In this document: positions 10,901-19,622 of the stretch, piece by piece
Numbering within the stretch: the stretch's first letter is position 1
Layout: the number at the start of each line of letters is the position of its first letter
DNA from: Micromonospora orduensis
GTDB taxonomy: Bacteria > Actinomycetota > Actinomycetes > Mycobacteriales > Micromonosporaceae
DNA: 64,000 nt
Assembly (NCBI RefSeq): GCF_006228125.1
Contig: NZ_VDFY01000162.1
Coordinates: 1 to 64,000, forward strand
Reading direction: 5' to 3'
The notes under the pieces: generated by a model
The model's database searches: none
The model's input: the letters and a program-made list of their open reading frames with translations, nothing else
What the model was told of the DNA's origin: nothing
Translations under genes and position numbers: made by a program

Positions 10901-11453
10901 GGCCCTCCAGGTCGTTCCCCGGCCCGACACCACTGTCGACCCGCGGGCGCTGCGGTCACACCTGCTGTCGCAGCTGCCGGGGTACGCCGTGCCGGCCCGG
11001 ATCGACGTCCGCAACCGCCTCGCCACAAGCGCCAACCACAAGGTGGTGTTCCACCCCACCGACCTCGCACCCACGGACACCGACGAGGGGGCGCGGCGCG
11101 ACGCCCCTGCCACCGACACGCAGCGCTGGCTGGTCGACCTCATCGCCGGGGTCATCGGCCGGCGGATCGGTCTCGACGAGCACTTCTTCGAAGCCGGGCT
11201 CACCTCGATGCGACTGCTGCAGGTACACGCGCTGCTGGCCGACGCCATGCCCGACCCACCTCCGGCGACGGCGTTCTTCGCCCATCCGACCGTTCGCCAG
11301 ATCACCGCGCTGCTCGCCGGAGCGTCCGCGACTGCCGGGCCGGCGGCGCCCCTGCGGCGCGAGACCGGGCCACACGGCGCCAGCGACCGACGCCGGGCCG
11401 TCCGGACCCAGTTGAACCAGGAGCGGAAGGGACAGTCCGGCCATGGACGATGA
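7959..11453 (+). CDS. NRPS protein ACP-C-A-ACP with atypical A domain
   Basis: 1164 residues. A short N-terminal carrier domain (LTLGGQSLAAL, Ser about 42) is followed by a condensation domain (about 88-530; HHIISDQ in place of HHxxxDG, NPLFQVWFN), an adenylation domain (about 545-1040) and a second carrier (about 1050-1120, GLTSMRL). The A domain is odd. Its phosphate loop reads LFTSGSGGGPAAVV, lacking the Thr and Lys of the usual TSGSTGxPKG. The A4 region reads GHDPVLRD instead of FDxSVxE. A8 is GRRDRQIDVDGHR with Asp where Lys is usual. YGTTE and an A10-like NHK lysine remain. It may be weakly active or inactive, or use an unusual substrate. The ATG at 7959 has a good ribosome site, and the stop overlaps the next gene by 11 bp. 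The C domain probably condenses an acyl chain with an amino acid before handing to the PKS encoded next. Confidence 0.9.
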   Translation: MADRPHGSPGGVSLDDLWWEAAGPPESEEDEAEGFLTLGGQSLAALRFVAAARERLGLEVPLALLMRDNASLTDIRARAQSVPTASPVPEPATGQRRRTLDRSPLAPSQRRLWVLSRLHPESAAYNVVTALRLGGSVRIAALRAALCDVVRRHDALRAWVTDEPDLRYDEDARPELTVEDADGPLTDATIEEFVQRVSAVTIPMDQAPMLRAGLLREADASDSCLVLSMHHIISDQATVDIVVADLATAYAARSAGAAPDFDPAPSFAEYAEAETRLVGGTAWQADLRYWQDLLAEVRESPKLPVAQSMAPSLRGAHQEAALGAERTSRVDRFLRTHGFTPAVLLLGCLAVVLTRWSGTGQVVVGMPASRRRSAGEHELVGFLIETVPVLLDIGRRTDLLDVLHHVRDRHVGAITHATPTFDALLAELDLPARPLGNPLFQVWFNDLTQSAALPRFPELEVRAQPVAGDGALFDLNLYLHRDGVDGFRIELIHAADRVRPALARELLDQCLLVLDQVLTDAHVSPRAVSLVTAARRERSPLADPPAVAPGVDAWSPARALRGGAGDTALQTVEGPLTYGALDAAVEDLRARLTAAGVTPGQVVEIRGRRSAALVTALLAGWRAGAVIALVDAALPEARLAQQQRQLQPAAVIDVPSEALATPTLRDGVARPRTLPGASHVLFTSGSGGGPAAVVVGPQPLSAALAWYVATVRPSAADRFALVGGIGHDPVLRDLLVALHVGASVAVPPEAVLADPAALLRFLADQRVSVLHATPGLLELLVAAHHSTPGIRLDALRIVLSGGAPLTAGLVRRLRQLTPAAVVNGYGTTETPQLAACHQVLGHGVSADEALSGWADDEVLPHGRGVAGNELLVLTDDDRDAGAGEPGEIVVTGPLLAEGYLDDSGAAERFGTGPDGRPTFRTGDIGRVDPDGGVQFVGRRDRQIDVDGHRLDLAEVEAAARRAGPVAQAVAGTVTTAAGPVLALQVVPRPDTTVDPRALRSHLLSQLPGYAVPARIDVRNRLATSANHKVVFHPTDLAPTDTDEGARRDAPATDTQRWLVDLIAGVIGRRIGLDEHFFEAGLTSMRLLQVHALLADAMPDPPPATAFFAHPTVRQITALLAGASATAGPAAPLRRETGPHGASDRRRAVRTQLNQERKGQSGHGR

Positions 11454-14400
11454 ACTCGAGCCCATCGCGGTGATCGGCATGGCGGGGCGGTTCCCGGGCG
11501 CCGACGACGTCGAGCAGCTCTGGCACAACCTCAGCGCCGGTCGGGAGTCGGTCCGATTCCTGTCCGAGGACGAGCTGCTGGCCGCCGGAGTTCCCCGCTC
11601 CACCCTCGACGACCCCACGTACGTGCGGGCCGTCGCCGAAGCCGCGCACCTGGACATGTTCGACGCGGCGCTGTTCGGGATGTCCGCGCGGGAGGCGCGC
11701 ACCAGCGACCCGCAGTTGCGGCTGTTCCTGGAGACGGCGCACGCCGCGGTGGAGAACGCGGGCTACGACCCGGACTCGGTGACCGACGTGGGCGTCTTCG
11801 GCGCCGCGGGCACCAACCGGTACGTCGACCTGTATCTGCGCCCGGACCCGGCGGCGGCCACCGGCATCACCGGCCTCGCGGTCGGCACCTGGAACAATCT
11901 CGGCTCGCTGGCCACCATGGTGTCGTACAAGTTGGACTTCACCGGGCCGGCCATGAGTGTGCAGACGGCCTGCTCCAGCTCACTTGTCGCCATCCACCAG
12001 GCGGTGTCCGCCATCCGGAACGGGGAGTGCGAGCTCGCCCTGGCCGGCGGCGTCGAGGTCGAGCTGCCGCTGACCCACGGGCACCGGTGGGCGATGGACG
12101 GACCGTTCAGCCGGGACGGGCACTGCCGGCCCTTCGACGCGGCGGCCAGCGGCACGATCTTCGGCAGCGGCGTGGGTGTCGTGGTGCTCAAGAAGCTCGC
12201 CCGGGCGCTCGACGACGGTGACGCGGTCCGGGCCGTCGTCCGGGCCACCGCTGTCAACAACGACGGCGCCCGGAAGGTCGGCTTCACCGCCCCCGGGGTC
12301 ACCGGCCAGACCAACGTGGTGCTGGAGGCCATGATGATGGCCGAGGCGGACGTACGTCACGTGGGGCTCATCGAGGCGCACGCCACCGGGACGATGCTGG
12401 GCGACCCGATCGAGGTGGCCGCCCTGCTGGCCGCGTACCGCCGGCTGGGGCACCCCGGCGACGGCACAGTGGCCCTCAGCTCCGTCAAGGCCAACGTCGG
12501 TCACCTGGGCCACGCGGCCGGTGTCACCTCCTTCATCCGTGCCGTGCTCAGTCTGGAGCGGGAGCGGATCGCGCCCACCATCAACGTGAGCGCCGTCAAC
12601 CCCAAGCTGGAGCTGGACGGCTCGCCCTTCCACCTGCCGAGCGAACCCACCCCCTGGCCGCGCCGACCCGACCAGCCCCGGCTGGCCGCGGTCAGCTCCC
12701 TCGGCATCGGCGGCACCAACGCCCACGCGGTGCTTCAGGAAGCGCCCCTGCGGGTGGCCGAGCCGGCCGTCACCCGACCCCGCCTGCTGGTCTGGTCGGC
12801 GGCGACGACCGCCGCCCGGGACACCTACCAGGAGCGGATCAGGACCCATCTGGCCGACCAGGGCGAGCAGACCTTCACGGCGACCGTCTCGACCCTCCAG
12901 CACGGCCGCCGCGCCTACCCGCACCGGGCCGCCCTGGTCGCCGAGAGCGCCGCCGAGGCGGTCACCGGGCTCAGCCCGGACGCCGCGAACGCGATCATCC
13001 GGGGAACCGGAGACCGGCGGGAGCTGGCCTTCCTCTTCCCCGGCCAGGGCGCGCAGCACGCCGGCATGGTGCAGGACCTGTACCAGCAGGAGCCACACTT
13101 CGCCGAGGCGCTCGACGAGACGCTGCACCTCTTCTCGGCCGCCGGCGCGGACGTCGCACAGACCTGGCGTACGGGCGACGACACCCGCCTGGCGAGCACT
13201 GCCGTCGCGCAGCCGCTGCTGTTCGCTGTGGAGTACGCGCTGGCGCGGCTGTGGCGCTCGTGGGGAGTCGTACCGCACCGCCTCCTGGGCCACAGCGTCG
13301 GCGAGCTCACCGCGGCCGCCGTCGCCGAGGTGGTCAGCCTCTCCGACGCCGTCACGCTTGTCGCGGCCCGTGCCCGGGCCATGGAGCGGATGCCGGCCGG
13401 CGGGATGCTCGCCGTCGCCGCCACCGCCGACGAGCTGGCCGACCTACTGTCGGCCCGGATCGGGATCGCGGCGGTGAACGGGCCACGGCAGACCGTGCTG
13501 GCCGGTCCGCACGACGCGCTGGCCGAGCTGGCCGCCCCGCTGCGGGAACGCGGCCTGCGCAGTCGCCCGATCCGCACCGCGCACGCCTTCCACACCGAGG
13601 CCATGCGCGCGGCGGCCGACGAGTTCCGCGCCGCCTTCGGCGACGTCACGCTGCGCCCGCCGCGGATCCCCATCGTCTCGGCCGCCACCGGCGCGACGAT
13701 GACCGCGCGGCAGGCGACGGACCCGACGTTCTGGGCCGACCAGCTCGTCGAACCGGTGCTCTTCGGGCCCGCGCTGGAACATCTGCTCGGCCAGGGGCCG
13801 CAGCTGCTGATCGAGGTGGGGCCGGGCCAGACCCTCACATCGTTGAGCCGGTCGCACCGCGCCCTGGCCGAGGGCGGCCACACCGCCGTGGCGTCGCTGC
13901 CGGCCCGGCGTCCGAACCCCGGCGAGGACCAGATCGCCGTCCTGCGCTCCCTCGCCGCCGTCTGGACCGACGGACACGACGTGGACTGGCACGCGGTCGG
14001 TCAGGGACGGCAGGTCATCCGTACGCCGCTGCCGGCCTACCCGTACCAGCGGGAGCGGTTCTGGGCGGACCCACCCGCCGCCGCGCCGATCTCCCCCACG
14101 CCCGAGGCGCCACCGACGGAGCGCGCCGAAGCGGCACCACCGACAGTCGACCCGACGGAGGAGCAGTTGACCGCCGACACCCCAGTGGACCAGTCCCCGT
14201 TCTCGGTGCCCTGCTGGGTGCAGGCGCCCCGCCGGGCCGACCGTGGCCACGACGCGGCACCGCACGCGCTGCTGCTGGCCGAGGAGGACCGGGCCCGCGA
14301 TCTGACCGTCGCCCTGCAACGGGCCGGGATCAGGGTGGTGCCGGTTCCGGCAGATCGGGGGTCCGGCTCCGCCGAACGCTCCTTCCACCTCCCCGTACGA

Positions 14401-16839
14401 CGCCGGAGTGAGCTGGCGGACCTGCTGCGGGACGTCGCGGCGGCCGGCCGGCGGCCGCTCATGCTTGTGCACGCGTGGGGTCTGTCGGACGAGGTGGCCG
14501 ACCGCGCCGACCCGGCCGCGCTGCAACGTCCCTTCCGGGATCTGCACGAGGTGGCGCGGCTGGTGTCCCGCACGCCCGGGGTGGCGGAGGGCACCCGGAT
14601 CGTCGTGCTGACCCGCCAGGCCGTCGACATCAGCGGCGCCGAGGGGGTACGCCCGGAGCACGCCCTGTTGCCACCGCTGGTCCGGACGATCGCCGACGAG
14701 GACCGACGGCTGACCGTACGCCTGATCGACCTGGGTGGGCGGGTGACCGACGACGACCTCGCCGGGGAGCTGGCGGACCAGGACGGCTCGCCGGTCGTCG
14801 CGCTGCGCGGCGACCTGCGGTGGGTGCCCGCCGAACGGCGGCTGGAGGTGGTCGCCGGGGCGGCGCCGACCATCCGCCGCAACGGGGTGTACCTGATCAC
14901 CGGCGGCGGTGGAGGACTCGGCATCGAGGTGGCCCGCGGCCTCGCGAGGACCGGCCAGCAGCCGATCCTCGTCCTGGTGGGACGGACCGGGTCGGTCCCG
15001 GACGACGTGGTCGACGAACTCGGCGCGCTCGGTGCGACGGTGCGGGCCCACGGCTGCGACATCACGGACACGGCGGCACTGGGCCGCCTGGTCGACGAGG
15101 TGACCCAGCGGTGGGGCCCGGTCAACGGCGTCCTGCACCTGGCCGGCCGGATCGGCTCCGGCACCATCCAGTTCACCGGCGCGGCGGACAGCGAGGCGAC
15201 CTTCGCGCCCAAGATGGCCGGTGCGCTGAGCATCGAGACCGTCTTCGCCGGCCGCCAACGGCTGGACTTCCTCGTCTGCTTCTCCAGCCGCGCCGCGCTG
15301 GAGGGCCAGGTGGGCGGCGCCGACTACGCCGCGGCCAACGCCTACCTGGACACCTTCGTCCGGGACACGCCCCTGGCCGCCGACCGCCTGCTGAGCATCG
15401 ACTGGCCGGCCTGGCACGGCGTGGGCATGGCCGCGGGCGGGATGCTCCGCTCCGCGGGTCGCGCTCCGGCCCGCCGGTGGCAGACGGTGCTGAGCGCGGA
15501 GAACGACCCGGTGACCGACGAGCATCGGCTGGGCACCGTGCCGGTGGTGCCGGGCACCCGACACCTCGACCTGGTCGTCGAAGCGTTCCGCGCCGAGATC
15601 CTGGACGGGGCCGAGGAGCCGGTCCGGCTGACCGACGTCGTGTTCCAGCGGATGCTGGAGCTGACCTCGCCGCGCCGCGTGGAGGTGGCCTTCAACCCCG
15701 AGGGTGAGAGCTGGGCCTTTTCGGTCTCCTCGGCACCGCCGACCACCTCCTCCCCCACCGACGTGCAGACGCACGTACGGGGGCGGATCGCCGCGTGGCG
15801 TCCGGACCCCGATGCCACGGCACCGCGCCGGGTGGACCTGCCCGCGCTGCGCGCCACCCTGACCGAGCACCGCCCACTTCCCCCGTTCGGCAGCGACCGG
15901 CAGGCGTTCACGCTGGGCCCACGCTGGCGCACCTACCACCAGGTCCAGGCCGACCCGGCCGGTGACAACCAGCTGCTCATCCTGGCGCTGCCCGAGGACT
16001 ACCAGGACGAGGCCCGCCGGCACGCGGTACACCCGACGCTCATGGACGCCGCCACCACCTCGGTTCGTGACCTGGACAGGGACGACATCCATGTCCCCTT
16101 CATGTACCGCTCGGCGGTGGTGCACGGCCGGTTGCCGGGTCGCATCCTCAGTCACATCCGCCGCCGGCCGGACGCCCCGGCCAACAGCATCGTGGCGGAC
16201 CTCGACGTCCTCGACGAGGACGGCACCGTGCTGGTCGAGGTGCGGGGCTTCACGATGCGCCGAGCCGTCGACCCGGCCGCCCTGGTGTCACCGCGGGGAA
16301 CGGACGAGACCGCCGAGAGCGTGGGCATCCCGCCCGAGGTCGGTGTCGACCTGCTGATGGCCCTGTTGACGGCGCGTACCCCTCGGCAGGTGGCGGTGCT
16401 CCGGTTCCGCGGCGGTCGTCCCGAGCCGTCGTCGTCGGACGCGGGCACGACGCAGGTACGGCAGGTGGCGCCAGCGCCACGGCCAGTGTCGGTGCCCCGG
16501 CCGCCCGTGTCGGCGAACGGTCGGCACGAACCGTCGACCATGGCGGCGCCGGCTGTCCCGGTGCCCCCACCGATGCCCACCGCCGACCCGACGCCGGCAC
16601 CGGGGACGGTCGAGCTCGCCGACCAGGTCCGTGAGCTGTGGACGGCCGCGACCGGCGTCGCCGACCTCAGCGACGACCAGGACTTCTTCGCGCTGGGCGG
16701 TGACTCGCTGATCGCCGTGGAGCTGATGTCCCAGGTCCGGGACCGCTTCGGCGTGGACCTGAGCATCGGTGCCATCTTCGACTACTCCACTCTCGGCAGC
16801 TTCACCGAGGAGCTGCGGCGGTTGGGGGCGGGACGATGA
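11443..16839 (+). CDS. Type I PKS module KS-AT-KR-DH-ACP
   Basis: 1798 residues. KS (TACSSS about 175, EAHATGT about 312, KANVGHLGHAAG about 350), AT (FPGQGAQ, GHSVGE about 616, HAFH about 715, which indicates malonyl-CoA), a structural linker, KR (ITGGGGGLG about 1156; Lys in FAPKMAG, Ser in CFSS, Tyr and Asn in DYAAAN), DH (HRLGTVPVVPG about 1361 and HPTLMDAA about 1531) and ACP (LGGDSLIAVE about 1754). All catalytic residues I can find are intact, so the module should add a malonate unit and reduce it to an enoyl group. The KR precedes the DH, whereas the common order in this protein family is DH before KR. It starts 11 bp inside the upstream NRPS gene and its stop overlaps the LanB-like gene by 4 bp (ATGA). 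Confidence 0.94.
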   Translation: MDDELEPIAVIGMAGRFPGADDVEQLWHNLSAGRESVRFLSEDELLAAGVPRSTLDDPTYVRAVAEAAHLDMFDAALFGMSAREARTSDPQLRLFLETAHAAVENAGYDPDSVTDVGVFGAAGTNRYVDLYLRPDPAAATGITGLAVGTWNNLGSLATMVSYKLDFTGPAMSVQTACSSSLVAIHQAVSAIRNGECELALAGGVEVELPLTHGHRWAMDGPFSRDGHCRPFDAAASGTIFGSGVGVVVLKKLARALDDGDAVRAVVRATAVNNDGARKVGFTAPGVTGQTNVVLEAMMMAEADVRHVGLIEAHATGTMLGDPIEVAALLAAYRRLGHPGDGTVALSSVKANVGHLGHAAGVTSFIRAVLSLERERIAPTINVSAVNPKLELDGSPFHLPSEPTPWPRRPDQPRLAAVSSLGIGGTNAHAVLQEAPLRVAEPAVTRPRLLVWSAATTAARDTYQERIRTHLADQGEQTFTATVSTLQHGRRAYPHRAALVAESAAEAVTGLSPDAANAIIRGTGDRRELAFLFPGQGAQHAGMVQDLYQQEPHFAEALDETLHLFSAAGADVAQTWRTGDDTRLASTAVAQPLLFAVEYALARLWRSWGVVPHRLLGHSVGELTAAAVAEVVSLSDAVTLVAARARAMERMPAGGMLAVAATADELADLLSARIGIAAVNGPRQTVLAGPHDALAELAAPLRERGLRSRPIRTAHAFHTEAMRAAADEFRAAFGDVTLRPPRIPIVSAATGATMTARQATDPTFWADQLVEPVLFGPALEHLLGQGPQLLIEVGPGQTLTSLSRSHRALAEGGHTAVASLPARRPNPGEDQIAVLRSLAAVWTDGHDVDWHAVGQGRQVIRTPLPAYPYQRERFWADPPAAAPISPTPEAPPTERAEAAPPTVDPTEEQLTADTPVDQSPFSVPCWVQAPRRADRGHDAAPHALLLAEEDRARDLTVALQRAGIRVVPVPADRGSGSAERSFHLPVRRRSELADLLRDVAAAGRRPLMLVHAWGLSDEVADRADPAALQRPFRDLHEVARLVSRTPGVAEGTRIVVLTRQAVDISGAEGVRPEHALLPPLVRTIADEDRRLTVRLIDLGGRVTDDDLAGELADQDGSPVVALRGDLRWVPAERRLEVVAGAAPTIRRNGVYLITGGGGGLGIEVARGLARTGQQPILVLVGRTGSVPDDVVDELGALGATVRAHGCDITDTAALGRLVDEVTQRWGPVNGVLHLAGRIGSGTIQFTGAADSEATFAPKMAGALSIETVFAGRQRLDFLVCFSSRAALEGQVGGADYAAANAYLDTFVRDTPLAADRLLSIDWPAWHGVGMAAGGMLRSAGRAPARRWQTVLSAENDPVTDEHRLGTVPVVPGTRHLDLVVEAFRAEILDGAEEPVRLTDVVFQRMLELTSPRRVEVAFNPEGESWAFSVSSAPPTTSSPTDVQTHVRGRIAAWRPDPDATAPRRVDLPALRATLTEHRPLPPFGSDRQAFTLGPRWRTYHQVQADPAGDNQLLILALPEDYQDEARRHAVHPTLMDAATTSVRDLDRDDIHVPFMYRSAVVHGRLPGRILSHIRRRPDAPANSIVADLDVLDEDGTVLVEVRGFTMRRAVDPAALVSPRGTDETAESVGIPPEVGVDLLMALLTARTPRQVAVLRFRGGRPEPSSSDAGTTQVRQVAPAPRPVSVPRPPVSANGRHEPSTMAAPAVPVPPPMPTADPTPAPGTVELADQVRELWTAATGVADLSDDQDFFALGGDSLIAVELMSQVRDRFGVDLSIGAIFDYSTLGSFTEELRRLGAGR

Positions 16840-19196
16840 CCGCCGAGCACCTGCTCCGCCTCGGCGGCAGCGACTGGTCGATCTGGAGACAGGCGGTGCT
16901 CCGCAGCGCCGGCTTCCCCGCAGCCGAGGTCGGCCGCCTCAGCGACGTCGAGCTGGCGGCGGCGGCCGACCGGTCCGCGACGGGTGAGGGCACCCGGGAC
17001 GACTACCAGGCCGCCTACGAACGCGCGACGGCCCGCCTGTCGGAGCAGATCCGGCAGATCGCCCGCGACCCGGCGTTCCGCGAGGCAGTCGCCTGGCAGA
17101 ACCGGGCACTCATCGCCGACTGTGTCGACAAGGCCGCGGCCGGGGAGCCGCGCAACGTCCGGGGCCGCAACCACGAGTCCGCGATCGCCAGCTACTGGCA
17201 GCGCTACTGCGTCAAGAACGACACAATCGGCTTCTTCGGCCCGGTGGGCTGGGCGCACTGGTCCACCGACGACACCGCGACGCGCGTCAGGCCCGGCCGC
17301 GACCTGCTCGCCCGGCGTACGACGTACCTCGAGGTGTGGGCGGTGGACGCGGTGGCCCGGGCGTTGGAGCAGGACCCGAAGCTGCTGCCGTGGCTGCCGC
17401 CCCGCCGGGTCAACTCGTTCGACCTCGTCGGCCGGACCCTGCACCGCAGCAGCCGGCCGCCGGTGCTGCTGACCGAGGCGGAGGCCGAACTCGTCGGCCT
17501 CAGCGACGGCACCAGGACCGCCCGGGAGGTGGCCGAGGAGATCCTCTGGTCGGGCCACCCCGAGCTCGGCACCGAGCAGGACGTCCTCGACCAGCTCGTG
17601 GCCCTGCGGGAGCGAGGGCTCCTGCACCTCGGCCTGGAGGTCGCGGTCTCCGCCCACCCCGAGCGGGAGCTGATCGGACGACTCGATCGGGTGGGCGACC
17701 CGGTGGTCCGCGAGGAGGTCCTGACCCGCGTGGGCCGTCTCCTGCACGCCCGGGACGCGGTCGCCGCCGCGGCCGGTGACGAGGCGAAGCTCGTGGTCGC
17801 GCTGGAGCAGGCCGCCGGGGTGTTCGAAGAGGTCGCCGGGGTGCAGGCGGCCCGGCGGCCGGGGCAGACCTACGCCGGACGCACCATCCTCTACGAGGAC
17901 ACCGTGCGCGACGTGGACGTCCACTTCGGCGCCGCGGTCCTGGACGCCCTGGCCCCGCCGCTGGCGCTGCTGTTGCAGAGCGCCCGGTGGTTCGTCGCCG
18001 AGGCGACCCGCGAGTACCGGGCGGTCTTCGATGAGGCGTACGAGCTGGCACGGGCGCGCTCCGGTGACGCCCCGCCGTCGCTGGCGGCGGTGGTGGCGGC
18101 AGCCACCCCGCAGCTGTTCTTCTCCCTGCGTGAGCTGCCGCCACCGGTGGCCCGGGCCGTTGGTGAACTTCAGCGGCGGTGGCAGGAGATCCTGCGGCCC
18201 TCCGCGCAGACGCGCTCGCACCAGGTGCGGGCCGAGGACATCGCGGAGCGGGTCGCCGAACTCTTCGCCGCGCCGGAGCCGGCCTGGGCGGCCGCCGTCC
18301 ACCACGCCCCGGACCTGATGATCGCCGCCGACGGGCCCGAGGCGATGGCCCGCGGCGAGTTCCTGCTCGTCCTCGGCGAGCTGCACCTGGCGTCGAACAC
18401 CGTCGAGAGTCGCCTCTTCGTCGAGCAGCACGAGGACCCGTCCTGGCTGTTCCGGGCGGACGAGGCGGACCACCGCGACCGGCGGGTGTACCTCTCCTCG
18501 CCCAAGCACTGGCAGGCGGTGAACTCCCGCACCTACCCGCCGTCGGCGTTGCTGTCACCCCGGTACACGTACTGGTCGCTGCACCCGGACGCCGGCGGCA
18601 CCCCGGCGGAGCCGCTGCCGGCGGCGCGCCTCGTGGTGTGGCGCGCCACCGACGGCCGGCTCGAGGTCCGGACCCGCGACGGCGCCCGGAGCTTCGACCT
18701 GCTCGAGGTGGTTGGCGAACTGCTCTCCGCCGCCATCGTGAACGGGTTCAAGCCGCTGCCGCCGGCCGCGCACCGGCCCCGGATCGCGATCGACCGGCTC
18801 GTGCTCGCGCGCGAGTCGTGGACGCTGGACGCCACCGACCTGCGCTGGGCGTCCATCAAGAAGGAGCCGGACCGGTTCCTGGCGGCCCGCGCCTGGCGCG
18901 CCGAACTCGGCCTGCCGGAGCGGGCGTTCTACAAGGTGCCGGTCGAGGACAAGCCGGTCTTCGTCGACTTCACCAGCCTGGTGCTGGTGAACCTGTTCGC
19001 CAAGGCGGTACGGCGGACCGCGGAGGCACGGCAGACCACCTTCACCGTCTCGGAGATGCTGCCGGACCTCGACCAGACCTGGCTGACCGACGCCGACGGC
19101 GCCGGCTACACGGCGGAGGTGCGGGTCGTGGCGGTCGACCCGGCCGCCGGGGCCGCCCCGGAACCCACCGATCCTCGCACCGAAAGGGGTATGTAG
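16836..19196 (+). CDS. Lantibiotic dehydratase (LanB)-like protein, glutamylation-domain type
   Basis: 786 residues resembling the N-terminal domain of LanB lantibiotic dehydratases (Lant_dehydr_N, PF04738 family): an Arg-rich segment ending SYWQRYCVKNDTIGFFGP (about 119-136), a middle region with LHLASNTVESRLF, and a C-terminal part with ARAWRAELGLPERAF and EDKPVFVDF. Known relatives use aminoacyl-tRNA to glutamylate Ser/Thr, or, in PEARL-type enzymes, to append an amino acid to a peptide. The separate elimination domain of full LanBs appears absent at this length. It is coupled by ATGA to the upstream PKS and directly abuts the next gene, so it is expressed with the assembly line, while no lanthipeptide precursor is obvious. 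A role in tRNA-dependent modification of a carrier-bound intermediate is possible but pure inference. The family call rests on recognised motifs only. Confidence 0.75.
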   Translation: MTAEHLLRLGGSDWSIWRQAVLRSAGFPAAEVGRLSDVELAAAADRSATGEGTRDDYQAAYERATARLSEQIRQIARDPAFREAVAWQNRALIADCVDKAAAGEPRNVRGRNHESAIASYWQRYCVKNDTIGFFGPVGWAHWSTDDTATRVRPGRDLLARRTTYLEVWAVDAVARALEQDPKLLPWLPPRRVNSFDLVGRTLHRSSRPPVLLTEAEAELVGLSDGTRTAREVAEEILWSGHPELGTEQDVLDQLVALRERGLLHLGLEVAVSAHPERELIGRLDRVGDPVVREEVLTRVGRLLHARDAVAAAAGDEAKLVVALEQAAGVFEEVAGVQAARRPGQTYAGRTILYEDTVRDVDVHFGAAVLDALAPPLALLLQSARWFVAEATREYRAVFDEAYELARARSGDAPPSLAAVVAAATPQLFFSLRELPPPVARAVGELQRRWQEILRPSAQTRSHQVRAEDIAERVAELFAAPEPAWAAAVHHAPDLMIAADGPEAMARGEFLLVLGELHLASNTVESRLFVEQHEDPSWLFRADEADHRDRRVYLSSPKHWQAVNSRTYPPSALLSPRYTYWSLHPDAGGTPAEPLPAARLVVWRATDGRLEVRTRDGARSFDLLEVVGELLSAAIVNGFKPLPPAAHRPRIAIDRLVLARESWTLDATDLRWASIKKEPDRFLAARAWRAELGLPERAFYKVPVEDKPVFVDFTSLVLVNLFAKAVRRTAEARQTTFTVSEMLPDLDQTWLTDADGAGYTAEVRVVAVDPAAGAAPEPTDPRTERGM

Positions 19197-19622
19197 GTGC
19201 TGGAAGAAGAACTGATCGACTACCTCCGTCAACTGCTGCCCGACTACATGGTGCCGTCGGCGGTCGTCACGCTGGACGCCCTGCCGCAGACGCCCAACCA
19301 CAAGGTGGACCTCAACGCCCTGCCGGCGGTCACGGTCGAGGCCCGGGCCGACGGCTCACCCCGCGACGACCTGGAGCGGGATCTGACCCGCCTCTGGGGG
19401 CAACTGCTCAACCGGGACCAGGTGGGCGTGCACAACGACTTCTTCCGGATCGGCGGCAACTCGCTCCAGGTGATGCGGGTGATCGCGCACGTGCGCCGGA
19501 CGTACGGGGTCCGGGTGCCGGCCAGCTACCTGTTCGAGCAGCCGACCGTGGCGGCGCTCGCCGCGCGGGTGAGGGAGGCGGCGGCTGCGGGACCGGCCGG
19601 CGCGGGAAGGCGGGACTCGTGA
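19197..19622 (+). CDS. A-domain C-terminal tail fused to PCP (split adenylation domain, part 2)
   Basis: 141 residues. Residues 1-42 are the last part of an NRPS adenylation domain: LIDYLRQLLPDYMVP, a VVTLDALP strand, then TPNHKVDLNALP whose Lys36 corresponds to the A10 catalytic lysine. Residues 55-130 form a PCP with Ser89 in FFRIGGNSL for phosphopantetheine. There is no N-terminal adenylation domain. The missing part is encoded by the next gene, which ends just where this protein's sequence would continue. The GTG start follows the LanB-like stop directly, with AAAGGGG as ribosome site, and its own stop overlaps the next start (GTGA). It probably assembles with the C-A protein to complete an active A domain carrying its PCP. 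Both motifs are clear; the complex is inferred. Confidence 0.88.
   Translation: MLEEELIDYLRQLLPDYMVPSAVVTLDALPQTPNHKVDLNALPAVTVEARADGSPRDDLERDLTRLWGQLLNRDQVGVHNDFFRIGGNSLQVMRVIAHVRRTYGVRVPASYLFEQPTVAALAARVREAAAAGPAGAGRRDS

Noticed and set aside
16836-19196. Calling the region a lanthipeptide or thiopeptide cluster
   Set aside because: No precursor peptide with leader and Ser/Thr/Cys core, no LanC, and no elimination domain visible. The gene is embedded in PKS/NRPS genes.
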